DNA of 64,000 nucleotides from Paraescarpia echinospica (lineage: Eukaryota > Annelida > Polychaeta > Sabellida > Siboglinidae), in the NCBI GenBank assembly GCA_020002185.1, contig CM034532.1, positions 52,657,944 through 52,721,943 of the forward strand, read 5' to 3'. Positions 11,276-24,041 of this stretch are shown here, one piece after another. Below the pieces are notes generated by a model. It was not told where the DNA came from, made no database searches, and was given only the letters and a program-made list of their open reading frames with translations. The first letter of the stretch is position 1; each line of letters opens with the position of its first letter. Made by a program: the position numbers and the translations under genes.

Positions 11276-11705
11276 GTTGTTGTCAGATTAACTTCAATTG
11301 TACACAACATGCATTATAAAAACGTGGGAATTTCACGCTAGTAATTTTAGCTATGTGAACACAAGCAAAATAATAGTTTTCCATAAGTAATTGGTAATGA
11401 AACATTTTATTGCATTCAAATGCTACAAATACTCAGTGTTTCACAATGGCTCGAACAATCTAAAATACAAGTATGGCTCTACAAACTTTGCCTACCTAAT
11501 ACGGTATCTTACAAAGGTTATAAAATAATATAATGTTTATATAATAACAACAACCTTACATATAGGCTTTACATATTCAACACATCTGCAAAACATAAAC
11601 AAAATTAACGCAGTCACATATTTGCTACATCGTAATCAACGTATCAAATACGATAATATAAAATAATTAGAACATGTTTTTAAACATATAAAATATATAG
11701 GTACA

Positions 11706-11730
11706 ACTTGTAATGCATGTACTGCGATTA
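11706..11730 (-). pseudogene. Decayed VVALRAEL-class microexon
   Basis: The stretch from 11701 to 11760 aligns by eye with the exon and acceptor flank at 8762, including the distal GTGATCACGTGCACAT segment. The donor is gone, the acceptor AG is lost and the body has deletions. Confidence 0.45.
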
Positions 11731-12569
11731 ATATAACCAAAGACGTGATCACGTGCACATTAAATTGTCATACTTAAATACCACCTGCGCTATGCATTCT
11801 AACACCATTCTAACATGAAATACTTAGGTTTTCGATCGATACTGCCTCAAACACACTCCTCCTCCAACAGAGTAGAATTTTAGAATATACTGCAAAAATG
11901 GGATAAAACATCGTCAATAAAACTACAGTAAACAAAGGTTAATACAAAATGAACATTACTTAAAAGCGTGCAATTCATGGATAAAAAAAAAAAACGGAGT
12001 AGGGGGACCGCAAAGGCCACTGGGGCACTATGGCTATTTGATTGTTGGTCACTTGCATATTATAATATGTGCCTTCACCTGGTATTTGCTTTCGGTATAC
12101 AAAACACGCACACACAACTTTGGCGCAGTTGCCAGATAGTTCTACGAATTAATTCAACTAAGTGTGATTCAGACATACCTAAGTGATTTGCATTAGTATG
12201 ATACACTTCGTTATATATATATAAAGTCATTTCGTTACATAACAAGTTAATCGGAAGAAAGGTATTAGTTGGGTAGAAAACTACGGACGACTATACAAAT
12301 CACACCTGTATCCCCAACTAAAATGTTAATAACTGGGTGAGTCGGGAAGGGTGGCATTATCTGGAATTCTTCTGGAATAGATGCTGAGACTGATTTAAAT
12401 GCTATTTAATCCCATTGTGGGATAGTGTGTACATAAAACGAGTGTTCACATTTGCAGGTCGTGCAGGAAACTGGTCGTGGTAATTATGACAGGGAACCTG
12501 AAGAGCACTAGTCCGCTATGAATTATAAAAATCCATAGTGACATATGTTATCTTACGTTTTGTGTAAAG

Positions 12570-13450
12570 CTAGTTCCACGTTAGGTTAAAGCAGATAGCT
12601 ATGACGCTTGAAGTGCTACAGTAATCGACAGTGTTAAAGCGAGCTTAGGCTCTGTTTTCTGAATAACGGTCTGTCTTGGTGTGGGGTGCCCAGGCCCATG
12701 TAACATAATCAAGCGTTAGTCAGACGAGTACTTTGTTCTGCACTTTGTTGATGTTTGGCTGTCTCGATAACTTCGTGATAGTGGTAATACACATATAGTT
12801 CTGGTTAATGCTAGTTCTGGGATATGTTGGTTCTCCATAATTATAGACCGACGGCTTCCTCTTGGTGGTAATTGACAAAACGGCGCACTTTGATACGATA
12901 AAGGCCATCTGTCATGTGTTTGCCTAGTAGATGAGTTAATTAGGTCAGGTTCAATTCTAAGTGGTCAGATGGAGTGTGTGTTTGACAATAAACAATGTTG
13001 TCATCAACAAACAGGCACACTTGTGAGTACACTCTTCTGTGATATCGTTAGTGTACAACAAAAGGGGCACCAACAATGTTCCGTGTGCGCCTCCAGCGAC
13101 CGCCCATTGATGACAACGTTTTGTTTGCGGGAACCGAGAAATGCACTGATCCAGGAATTTGTCTTTCCACTGATCCGATAGTACTGGATTTTGTGGAGAC
13201 ACGTTTGTTGACAATATATGTCTGCTTCTTCTGCATGGTTGATAGAGTATACCAATATAGCGTACTGACAAATTGCATTTTATAAAACAGACCATTCCAG
13301 AAGCCATGCTTGTTCGGATGCAATATGTTGTTGTAATCAGGTGGCGACCGATCTGGCAGCACACAATGTGTTCCATTATTTCGCATGTGACGCATGTATC
13401 AGACAGTGAAACCGGGTTGTAGTTAGATGCCTTGGCCTTATTGTCCTTAT
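12570..13450 (-). pseudogene. Degenerate jockey-like LINE reverse-transcriptase fragment
   Basis: On the minus strand from 13450, pieces in different frames resemble reverse transcriptase: SNYNPVSL, then CEIMEHIV, LHPNKHGFWNGL, an LDQCISRF region and a GTLLVPLL stretch in place of GTVLGPLL. Several frameshifts are present. A second copy of the same fragment lies at 22885-23755. Confidence 0.75.
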
Positions 13451-13990
13451 ACACGGTTAAGCCGCCACTTCTGCGTATGATATATGTGTGCAATATTGTG
13501 TATATCCTGATGCTGCTAAATTCTGATTTATTACTGTTTGTATACCACATAGATCAATTAGATTAAGTTTAAACGCATATACGGTTACACTTCGTTGACA
13601 TCTACCCAAACGCGGAAGGAAGACCGTTCGAACGCCGATTACAGCTGAGTATCGTTCGTTTAATGTTTGCCTTCGTGGTTTTTCCTTTGTCAGCGGTAAA
13701 TTCTCTGCTCGAAACGGAATGTAATGGGAGCCTTAGTAGTTTTACTAGCGACATAAGTATACCTAGAACAGCCAAGCGAATAATTTTAGATCTGACGGTG
13801 TTCACTTTACTGACATCGGGAATCATCGCTTATATCGTAGTATCCGTGGGGCAACTTTTAAAGCCGTAAGCCGGGTAGTTGACGGTTAACTGTTTTTCTT
13901 TGTCCCCGGGCATAGTATGACGGTAAATTGTTGACGCCAAGTTTTTAAGATTGCCGTTGCAATTGGAAATGTCAACGACCGTTGCCAATA
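13451..13990. other. No gene recognised
   Basis: A mixed-composition stretch between the LINE fragment and the solo LTR. Two overlapping open frames on opposite strands lack any support. Confidence 0.4.
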
Positions 13991-14764
13991 TGAGAATATG
14001 CGGCCACGGCACCGTGCTGCATATGTATTTTTGTGCTGGCAACAACGCAGGACGAGTGATGATTGGCCTAATGTCTCCTAAGGCCTGATGCTAATTACCC
14101 CCCTTTGTCTTTGGTGCTCTTTTGGCACAAGGAATCAATCACCGCGCGGTAATGGCGCTCGGTGGCAGATTGCAATGAGCTCTTCGTTTTGTGAAAGCAG
14201 ACAGAGTGGTCACATCAACAATTTTGGCCCTCCCTTCCCTCCCAATTTTTGATAGCATTAGGGACACAACATGTACATCTTTGGTGGAAGAGGGGTTGAT
14301 AGCAGATCTCAACGCTTTCCCCATTTTCTTAGTGCAGGTGGACAATGTGTTCACGGGGTTTTGATGCCGAGACAGCTCGCTTCTCTTCCACCGGTGATTT
14401 TAGTCAGTTGGGCGTAATGGCCCCGCTTATAGGTTTAGGCTAAATCTTGATATAGTGTAACTCTTCAGCAGGTAGTTGGGATTAGAGTTAGTGTGAATGA
14501 ATGGTGTGCTTGGTTAGTAAGGTCTACATTGATTACAGTAGTAATGCTGTTGTTTTATATATCTATAACAATACTGCTAATGTTGTATATGCCGAAATGT
14601 GGGCTCTGTCATCCAGAGGTACAGGAGATTAGAATGGGCTCAGTCACAGGCCTGGCCTTAGGATGTAGAGCCAACATTTCTCTCTCTTTAACTTAATCTC
14701 TTTAATAAACGTCATTCATTTGGCCTTATTTCATCACTCTTCATGACTTGTGTTGGTGCTTGCA
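13991..14764 (+). mobile_element. Candidate solo LTR, copy 1
   Basis: A segment of 774 bp begins TGAGAATATG and ends GTGCTTGCA, giving the TG...CA ends of an LTR. It contains a TATA-like TTTTATATATC and a late AATAAA (14703) as expected for a polyadenylation signal. It is nearly identical to 26957-27744. No internal retroviral genes flank it. Clear target duplications are not visible at this copy. Confidence 0.6.
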
Positions 14765-15425
14765 TAAATTAACTTGCATGCATGCGAGAATTAGTACCTC
14801 GGTGATATTAGTGCATGTCTCAGTACTATTTGCGCAGTTAATATTGATGTTCGGTTTGCCAATTTCACAAGGTTTATGCGGCTTTGACATGTTTAATGAA
14901 GGGTAATTGGAAAAACTGGTGTTTGCTTGACAAAATTAAATTGGGTAGTGTCCACAAATGGCTATCTTAAGATGCCCGTTGACTGTTTGTCACCTGTTAT
15001 TGTTGACGACTATTAATGTCAGTAAAGGTTATAGACGTTTGTCAGTTATTAATTACTCGCCTGTTGGTTGTAAATATTACTTATCATGGCCTTGCGCCAA
15101 ATTAACTTCTAGACCGTTCGCCATAATAATAATAAAACTTGATTTTGGGACGGCTGCCCCGTTCACGGGTGTGTACAAGCATTAACATACTAAATAGCTT
15201 AACATTATACTTAGTCCAGGTAAATAATAATACAATAATACCGTTAGGTTATAAAACATGTTAAAACTGTAGAATGTTCCCCTGTATAAATTATTTTAAA
15301 TATATATTTACAAATTAAACTGCATTCGTTAACAAGTAATATTAATAACATATCAATGATTAGGAATTAAAGCAAATGTTAATAACAGTTTAATTAACAT
15401 TTAACAACAAATGATTCATTAATAA
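14765..15425. other. No gene recognised
   Basis: AT-rich sequence leading into the satellite array. The GGTTTATGC and AAACTG-type stretches show no coding pattern. Confidence 0.4.
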
Positions 15426-15429
15426 ATAT

Positions 15430-15912
15430 CATGGTTATTTGCCAAATTAATGCATCTTGGCCGTTCGCCATTAATACTAATAAAATACTGGCCGGTTGCC
15501 AAATTCATGGCCAGTCGTTGATGATACATACCATGGCAATTTGCCAAATTAAAGTCTTGGCCTTTTGCCAGTAATAAAAAAATACTTGTCGTGGCCGTTT
15601 TTCTATATCATGGTCGTTTGCCAAATTTACGACTCTTGGCCGTTCGCCATTAATAAAACTACCTAGCATCGCATGTATTAAATGTTCACGACCGTTTGCC
15701 AAGAAATAACTCTATGATTGTTTGCCAAACTACCGTCTCTTGGCTGTTCGCCATTAATAAAAAATACATAGCATCGCCATGTATTAAGTGTTCGCGGCCG
15801 TTTGCTAAAAATTGACTCTATGGCCGTTTGCCAAACTACCATCTCTTGGCGTTCGCCATTAATAAACATACCTAGCATCGCCATGTATTAAGTGTTCACG
15901 GCCGTTTGCCAA
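15430..15912 (+). repeat. Tandem repeat, about 105-bp units
   Basis: Units share TTGGCCGTTCGCCATTAATA and GGCCGTTTGCCAAA motifs. The last three units are spaced 104-105 bp apart (TTCG at 15643, 15747 and 15852); earlier units are shorter and diverged. Open frames on the minus strand here are by-products of the repeat. Confidence 0.75.
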
Positions 15913-15951
15913 AAAATGAGTTATAAAAAATACTAATAACAAATAATAATA

Positions 15952-16437
15952 ATTACCGCCACGCGTTACTGGAGGCTTGTGAAATAATATGATTACCGCC
16001 AAGCGTTACTGGAGGCATGTGCAATAATATGATTATTGCCATGCGTTGCTGGAGGCATGTGAAATAATATGATTACCGCCATGCGTTATTGGAGGCATGT
16101 GAAATACTATGATTACCGCCATGCGTTATTGGAGGCATGTGTAATAATATGACTACCGCCATGCGTTGCTGAAGGTATGTGAAATAATATGATTTCCGCC
16201 ATGCGTTGCTGGAGGCATGTGAAATAATATGATTACCGCCATGCGTTACTGGAGGCATGTGTAATAATATGACTACCGCCATGCGTAGCTGGAGGCATGT
16301 GAAATAATATGATTTCCGCCATGCGTTACTGGAGGCATGTGAAATAATATGATTACTGCCATGTGTTACTGGAGGCATGTGTAATAATATGATTACTGCC
16401 ATGCGTTGCTGGAGGCATATTAAATAATATGATTAAA
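15952..16437 (+). repeat. 40-bp minisatellite, 12 units in exact register
   Basis: Twelve copies with a CGCCATGCGTTACTGGAGGC core occur at exactly 40-bp spacing from 15961 to 16401 with no indels. Sequence variants recur every 120 bp (for example at 16141 and 16261), so a three-unit higher-order repeat is present. The apparent open frame on the minus strand is repeat-derived. Confidence 0.9.
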
Positions 16438-16985
16438 GATAAAGAATGCTTTATTGGTCCTCGCACATAAATTGTTTTTCTGTCTGTGCAACACATACAG
16501 TTACAAATATAAACATAAACATGCAAGAGTAAAATATTACATTGTACAGATGGTACAGATACCAACTTTAACAACACCCACATATGCCAACACACACACT
16601 TATTACTGCCGTGTGTTTAGTTGGCGTCATGATCACGTTTCTGGGTTTTCAGACATGCTTAATATGTTTGACAAGTGTTACCAGTACAACATTGTTAATT
16701 ATAGTGAATGTTGTTGGGAGTGGTTTTCTCAGTAGTTCGAGTACTGTTCTGTTGTGCATTTATTATTGTACAATTTATCCTGAAATTCATCCTTGGGTCA
16801 GCCAACATCCGAGTCAGAGGCAGGATCAATGTAAAGGGTACATGGACAATTTTAAATTCAATTATAAAGAAACGACAACAACACCCGTGTTACCCAAACT
16901 CCTTCATTAGTAATGAGTAATTAACAAGAAATTTATAATTAACAAGAACTAGGACATATATTACGTATAATATATATATATATAT
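16438..16985. other. Short stretch with an uncertain open frame
   Basis: It follows the minisatellite and holds one plus-strand open frame at 16584-16910 (listed separately). CTTTATTGGTCCTCGCACAT near 16450 looks like a retroelement or transcript 3' end. Confidence 0.35.
16584..16910 (+). CDS. Uncertain hydrophobic open frame, 108 residues
   Basis: The first 60 residues are rich in Val, Leu, Ile and Thr and would form two membrane segments; the C-terminal half is polar. There is no recognisable family, no homologous copy in the window and no splice context. It may be chance or a fragment of a degraded gene. Low confidence that it is real. Confidence 0.15.
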   Translation: MPTHTLITAVCLVGVMITFLGFQTCLICLTSVTSTTLLIIVNVVGSGFLSSSSTVLLCIYYCTIYPEIHPWVSQHPSQRQDQCKGYMDNFKFNYKETTTTPVLPKLLH

Positions 16986-16990
16986 ATTAT

Positions 16991-17143
16991 AAAATCAACA
17001 TTTTAATAATAATCATATCAACATTGTCATACTCTGAATACTTTATTTTTGCAACTTAACTAACATATATTTTTAGAAGTTGGAAAAATGAAGTATTCAG
17101 GATATGACAATGTTGATATGATAATTATTAAAACGTTGATTTT
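16991..17143. repeat. MITE-like inverted-repeat element
   Basis: Arms of about 52 bp (16991-17043 and 17091-17143) are near-perfect inverse complements, beginning AAAATCAACATTTTAATAAT on the left. The loop is about 45 bp. TA-rich flanks would suit a TA target duplication. No coding capacity. Confidence 0.75.
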
Positions 17144-17209
17144 CATCGTTGTAATACCGTTTACACACATATATATTTATATAACTAATCCTTTAGTAGT
17201 GGTGTATTT

Positions 17210-18460
17210 CCCAGTAACATGAAAGTTGCCAAAGTAATCCCTATATTTAAAACTGGTGAAAAAAAATGTTTTACTAACTATATACCAATATCTCTACTTC
17301 CGCAATTGTTTTTAATATTACAAAAATGACGTAACAATATACTAGATAAATTCTTAGAAAAATATGATATTTTAAGTAGCAGTCAATATGGGTTTAGGAA
17401 AAAGATGTCCACTTCAATGACCCTGTTAGAACTAACTGAAAATATTACTACTGCCTTGCACCAAAAATTGCACAATTGGTGTATTTATTGATTTAAAAAA
17501 GGCTTTTGATACGATTGATCGGTTTATTATTTAGAAAATTGGAAGCTTATGGTATTAGAGGGATAGCTATGAGTGGCTGAAAGGGTACTTGCATAACAGA
17601 CAACTGTATGTCAGCATTGACGACAGCAATTCTGATTTATTTAAGTGCCATGATAATAGAAATTGCAGAGGTAGCATATAACAATGAGCTCGCTTTATGT
17701 GTTCAACCCTTCATGATATTTCAAAACATATTATGATGTTCCACAAGACGACCGTCTCTAACTTTCTACAGGGTAATATGGAAGGGTGTATTTAAAGCAT
17801 AATTCATCAAAGCCCAAGACTCGTGTGTTAGAATATTTTTTTTAACTAAGTAGGCCTTTTTGATGACAATTAAAAAACTCATTAGTTGGTATTGGTATGT
17901 GATATCACATACATACATGTTTCATCTTATTTATGGCAACAACCTCAGTGATATGTACCTCTACATAATTGTATTACATGTTGGTATATCTGTCATGAAA
18001 TACTGTCTATATAAAATGAATATAGATGTGATGTAGTCGTATATTTATATTTGACAATTCGGATACTAAGCTGTGAATTGTTCTTTGTTGTTTTAATGAG
18101 ATCCATGTAAACATTCTAATAGCATTTGGAGATATAGGATACACATGAATATGTTATTTTGATAGACAACTATATAAGTATGTGCGGTACCACAAGGCTC
18201 CATTCTGGGCCCAAAACTATTTATAATATACGTACATGATATATGTAATATTTCAGAAATAATCAAATTCATTCTTTTCACTGACAATACAAATATATAT
18301 TATATTCTGGGAAGGACCTAAGCCAGCTAAGGAAAGTTGTCAGCAATGAACTACACAAGTTACATGTCTGGTTTGTAGTAAATAGATTATTCCTAAACGT
18401 TGTGAAGACAAATTAAATGCTGTTTACCAACTGTCGTACAATATCAACTATTAATGTATA
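17210..18460 (+). pseudogene. LINE reverse-transcriptase fragment interrupted by array-intron sequence
   Basis: Frames broken by stops read AKVIPIFKTGEKK, ISLLP, SSSQYGFRKKMSTSM and a DLKKAFDT-like motif up to about 17660. After an interruption, the sequence resumes near 18183 with VPQGSILGPKLF and a degraded FTDNT in place of F/YADD. The interrupting stretch at 17680-18025 is the inverse complement of array intron near 25480-25850. Confidence 0.75.
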
Positions 18461-18485
18461 AACTGATAACACAATTTGTTATCAG

Positions 18486-19260
<775 letters not shown>

Positions 19261-22052
19261 ACCTTTCTGAATGTCATCACTCTTTATAAATTTTTCAACT
19301 GTGTAATATTCACAGCGTGTGGAAATATGGTTACAAAATTGTTGCTTGAGTCGATGTCATTTCAAAGTCACCACAGTTATATGCAGACATACTAAAAGAT
19401 TTAAAGTTTGAAAAACAATTGTTCATAAATATTGTATATATTGGCATTAGTATTCAAATCAGAATGAATCAATTTAAATTAATAATTACTGATAGTACTG
19501 TACGGAAAAAAAAATATATATAAATGTGAACGCTTAGTAGCAAGTTTGTTGTCACTGAGTGTAATGGCGGGCAAGAAAAAATGGCGTCTACCTTCAGCCT
19601 TCAGCGGCGAAGAAAATGAAAAAGGAAGATGATAACTCAGGGGTGCTACACGAGTTCCTTTGCTAGAACAGAAGAGACGGTGGGTCTTCTGAAGGCTGTC
19701 ATAAAAGCGAAATCGGATCGTGAAGTAGCAAACGTCCTGCTTGACACGTAATGTCGTAAGTTAGCATTGCAGCTGATTGCTGCGTTTTTGGTCGGCGTTG
19801 GGCTTACCATTTCACGTATTTCCAAGTTCTGTTGTTTTAAGTAGTATATGATATATAAATCTTTTATTTGATGCCGATAGATTGATTGCATTTATATAGA
19901 AAATATCCCGCTCGGGCTTCATGCCGCACGAATGTCACTGTTCACACTCACAGCCGCAGGCTCGGCCTCGGGACGTTATCGTCACTGACCATACCCCTTG
20001 ACGCAAGGGCCATGCCGTAATTGTAAGCTAGGTAGAATTGTAACCAGGTATAATATAGGAAGTGAATGGAATATGAAGTAGATTGCTTAGCTCAAACATC
20101 GCCCATCTCTTCGACAAAATTATTGTCTGATACTGGATAATATTATTCTCGTGTCCTAACTTCGTGCATCACGTAATACCGTGCCAACGTCATATTGGAA
20201 ATGTTATGTCAATTTGTTCAATTCCATCTGAGTCTGGGACTGTGGGTTAAATACAAAGTTGTTTTAATTAAAATGGCAGGGAGCTGCAGCTGCAATTGTT
20301 AATTAACCTGGTTGAAATGTCATCATCCGTTATACGAGTGTTGTTTTGGAGTATTCACCTAAAAAAAAATTGGCAATGACACCAACATTTTTGTCATTCA
20401 CATTGGTCAAATAGCATCGTATTTTAAATGACATGTTTTTATGTAAACGTGATAATAATTGTGTATACATTTTTACAGTACAACCTTTTATTACCTCTGT
20501 TTTTAGTGACCAGTGATTTCGCCATAACAAAATACATTTTTTTTACAAATGATGTAGCATATGTATAAGTAGGTTTGATATGTTGCGAAAGAACAGGTTT
20601 GTGCGTGATTGAGTCTATATACAAAGACTGCTGAGAAATACAACAGTTACTGCGGAGGTTGTTTTAATATAATTTGTTGTGCACATATTTGTGTGATTAT
20701 CAAACATTTAAAGTGTAAACAATTGAACTTATTAAAGCTTTATCTAAATAGTTCCCATGCATCTGAACAAAACTTATCTGATGGTTAATACCGTGATTCA
20801 TGTTAACATTAACATGTATGCCCCTTTTTAAAATTGTATACAGTTTGAGGATGTTTGGAGCGCTATAATAAATAGGTTTCAAGTGTATTTTGATCACTCA
20901 CACCAGCGTACTCGTAGACATAACATATGCATAACATAACAATTACATGTAAAACATTATGGTTTGTGTTGTTAACAAACTAATAAAATATATCATGCTA
21001 CTTTATGACATGTCCTTACGTAAGTTTGGTCCTAGTGGATCTGATGTGCTAATGTTATTCCTAAAACATTATAAACGGAAATATGTTGTTGCAAATAAAT
21101 ATAAATAAAATGGGTCATAGGTATTTTATTTTACAAATAACAATAACATTGCAGCAGTTGTTATGCTACTATTAATGTCACCAGCATTATTTGGAACATG
21201 GTCAGCTAACAGCCTTATACATATAGTCAAGCATCAGTGCACGGTGCTATCACTGCCTGTGAGATTTTGACACCTTGGTGTAAATTACAGGATCATTTGG
21301 CCCTGTGCTGTACATTGCGTCACTTACACCTCTATCGTCACATAGTCAAACACGAAGCCTGTGAATGGGCTGTAATGTTAGACCCTCCCAGCAACTGGTC
21401 CAATTGTTTGACCTCATGCACAAAGTAACAGGACAGTTAAGCATATCAGACAATTACCTGTACACATCTTGGCAATTGTGCTGTAGAGAAATTAGCACAG
21501 GTTTTTACATTCATATGGTTTTTGTATAACATGTTACATTAAGTGAAATTACAGAGAACCTCAACTACTGGAAAGAAAGCAACATACAAAAAGTAAACGG
21601 TTAAAAAGTAACATATTGCTACTATTTTATACTATAAAATACTTTGGTATTGACATTTATTTATATGCCATTATGTGTCTAATCAACATATTTACATAAA
21701 CTGTTTTGTAATTAATTGGACAAAATATATTTTATAGTTTTAGTTGCATTCATTTTTTTAATACAAATATCCCGTAAATCAACATTCCCAACAAGCTACA
21801 TGGCATTTTCCATGTAAACTTGTTTTTTTCTAATCTTCAATTTCAAGATAACGCAGTACAAAAATTGAAAAATAATATCCGCATGCCATACGTATTATTA
21901 TTGTTCTCGCTTGCCAAACCTGATGACGGATAATTTTGCAAACGCTTCATTTATTTAATAATAATAATATGTATTACTTGTAGAGCGCAATTACTTATAG
22001 AGCAAATTACATCAAATGTCACAATGACATATATGGTGCGGACTTAGAAAGC
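19261..22052. other. Largely empty AT-rich stretch
   Basis: No microexons or retroelement genes were found. A small plus-strand coding-like piece lies at 19565-19750, followed by a GC-richer patch at 19900-20030. The rest looks like intergenic or intronic sequence. Confidence 0.45.
19565..19750 (+). pseudogene. Short coding-like fragment, frameshifted
   Basis: The plus strand opens with MAGKKKWRLPSAFSGEENEK and, after frame changes, gives RTEETVGLLKAVIKAKSD. The second part resembles the start of a Myb/SANT-like DNA-binding helix of the kind found in transposon-derived proteins, but the match is weak. A stop or possible donor (CAC|GTAATG) ends it. It is probably a remnant of a transposon-related gene. 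Confidence 0.35.
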
Positions 22053-22207
22053 GATGAAGCGCACAACGTTACCCCCAGATCTTGGAGAAAAAGACAAGGT
22101 GCTCGAGCAGGCCAAATTACGCGCTGGTACCAACGTGACAGCCCGTGCCAAAGCACAACGCGAGTACTTGGTGAAGTACGTGAACTCTGAGGCAGGGTCT
22201 ATCCCCT
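22053..22207 (+). CDS. Small open frame of 51 codons, unknown
   Basis: It begins MKRTTLPPDLGEKDKVLEQA and ends GSIP before a TGA. The composition is GC-richer than its surroundings and protein-like (Lys, Glu, Ala and Arg balanced). No family is recognised. It may be an exon or a mobile-element fragment. Confidence 0.3.
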
Positions 22208-22884
22208 GACAGGATGCCACGATTTGACACTTGGACTCATAGTTGTCCATGAATGACAGGCGATATAATCAGTGTATGATGAACAGTACAATGAATGTGA
22301 TGTATTGCTACAGAATTGTTGAGTGATTACTTACGTCACCATCAAGCCGTGTTGTTATTGGCCAACGCAATTAAGTAGCGTCTTAATTAGCGCGTACACT
22401 GCGACTGGCAGTTGAGTTGCTTTACTGGGGCGCGTACATTGACGACACATTTTTCGAATCGGATACGACTCCCTTAATTTGCATCGTAACGGGTTGCCCA
22501 ACTAAGAATCGTAGTTGCGTTACCGGCGTACATTGACGATAACATTCTTACGATGTCATCTGATATCTTTAGACAGTTGAGTTACCCAAAAATGTGTAGT
22601 CATCAGTATACGCCGGGCATAAGCTTATTGACATTTGAAGCCCCGCCACCGTCGGGTCACGACCTTCCTCGGAATTATCCGAGCTCAATATTTGGGAATT
22701 TGAGTGACAGCGCGGTGATTTGAGTGGCAGTACGGCGATTGTTATCAACATTGAACAGTTAAATTCTAAAGTTGGTTCTGCGTCGTTAAACATATTTGGG
22801 CTGTCAGTACATTATAATAGATACCATTTATACTATATAACAGTATTTTAAAATAAAAATCAACATACTATGTTCATTTAAAGG
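22208..22884. other. No gene recognised
   Basis: A mixed-composition stretch with GCGTACATTGACGA-type phrases recurring at about 22390-22540, suggesting a decayed short tandem repeat. Confidence 0.35.
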
Positions 22885-23755
22885 AGATAGTTGTGGCGCT
22901 TTAAGTGCTGCAGTAATCGTCAGCAATCAATCGAGCTGCGGCTCTATTTTCTGAATAATGGTCTCGGTGTGGGTTGTCCAGGCGCACTTTGTTGATGTCA
23001 GGCTACCACGATTACTTCATGATGGTGGTAATACCCATGTAGCCCTGGTCAATGCCAGTTTGGGGATCTGATGGTTCTCCATAATCATAGATCGACGGCT
23101 TCCTCTTGGTAGCAATTGACAGAATGACACATCTCCAGAATGGCATACTTTGATACAACAAAGGCCATTCTCTCATGTCTTTGCCTAGTTGATGAGTTTA
23201 TTCATGTCAGATTCAAGTGTAAAGTAGTCAGATGGAGTGTATTTGATAATGAGCAATGCTGTCGTCAGCATACAGGCGCATTTGTGAATCCACTCTTCTG
23301 TGATGTTGTTTATGTACAAAACAATTGGGCCCAACATGCAACGTGAGCGAATCCAGAGGCGATGTTAGCTGACAGCGATGACTGCCCAATGATGACAACG
23401 TCTTGATTGCGTGAACCGAGTAATGCACTGATCCAGGAATGTGTCCTGTCCTGGATTTTGTGGAAACATTTGTTGTGTGACACTTTATTGACAACTTTAC
23501 TAAAGTCCAGAATGATGATATATATATTTGCTTCTTTTGGTTAATAGAGTATGCCAATGTAGCGTACTGACCGACTGCATCTTATGAGACAGACCTTTCC
23601 GGAAGACATGCCTGTTCGGATGCAATAGGTTGTTGTAATCAAGTGGCGACCGATCTGGCTGCACACAATGTGTTCCATCATTTGGCATGTGGTGCATGTA
23701 TGCATATAACTGAAACCAGTTTGTAGTTAGATGACTTGGCCTTATTACTCTTATA
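22885..23755 (-). pseudogene. Second copy of the degenerate jockey-like LINE fragment
   Basis: It aligns by eye along most of 12570-13450, including LHPNRHVFRKGL, a DRSPLDYNN stretch and FWTLVKLSIK in place of the DFSKAFDKV motif. It contains frameshifts and stops. It ends about 55 bp from the microexon at 23811. Confidence 0.7.
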
Positions 23756-23810
23756 ACGTTGACAGAACATAAAACACACACGTATCTCTATATAATGAAA
23801 TTGGTATTAC

Positions 23811-23834
23811 CTTCTTCTTTGATGCGTTTGGTTT
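23811..23834 (-). CDS. 24-nt microexon, ETKRIKEE
   Basis: Acceptor CTCGGTTTCAG, donor G|GTAATA, phase-1 reading ETKRIKEE. It is close to the class consensus, and alternating acidic and basic residues favour i to i+4 salt bridges. Confidence 0.7.
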
Positions 23835-24017
23835 CTGAAACCGAGGAATTGGTCGCATGTACGCAAAATATGAATAGTTTGTCGTATCCAATATGGCATG
23901 GACCATCAACATGCTATCTAATGTGTCATGCATTAGTAATTGTTACTAGGTTTTTTATTATGATAACATAAATTACATCTGACAAATCTATCACTTTGTA
24001 CATAAATTATATATTAC

Positions 24018-24041
24018 CTTCTTCTGCGTGGCGTCTTGCTT
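24018..24041 (-). CDS. 24-nt microexon, EARRHAEE
   Basis: Acceptor TTTCAG, donor G|GTAATA, phase-1 reading EARRHAEE, close to the class consensus. It is separated from the next exon at 23811 by only 183 nt of intron. Confidence 0.7.

Larger units (their letters stand above)
10606..12560. other. AT-rich intron with one decayed microexon and a minisatellite
   Basis: No intact gene. It holds a short GACGTCG-rich minisatellite at 11150-11275 and a decayed exon at about 11706. From 11940 to 12560 the composition changes, but nothing recognisable is present. Confidence 0.5.

Noticed and set aside
12116..12186. Possible donor CTTAG|GTATGTC near 12170 as another microexon
   Set aside because: No matching acceptor or class-specific flank nearby, and the exon-like body has no relatives.
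14139..14696. Open frames conserved between the two LTR-like copies
   Set aside because: The two copies are nearly identical over their whole length, so shared frames do not show coding selection.
16073..16402. 109-codon minus-strand frame with repeated ISHASSNAW motif
   Set aside because: It is the translation of the 40-bp minisatellite. A 40-bp unit changes frame every repeat, so no protein repeat is maintained by selection.
15430..16437. CRISPR-like array
   Set aside because: The repeats are contiguous with no unique spacers, and the sequence is eukaryotic. These are a satellite and a minisatellite.
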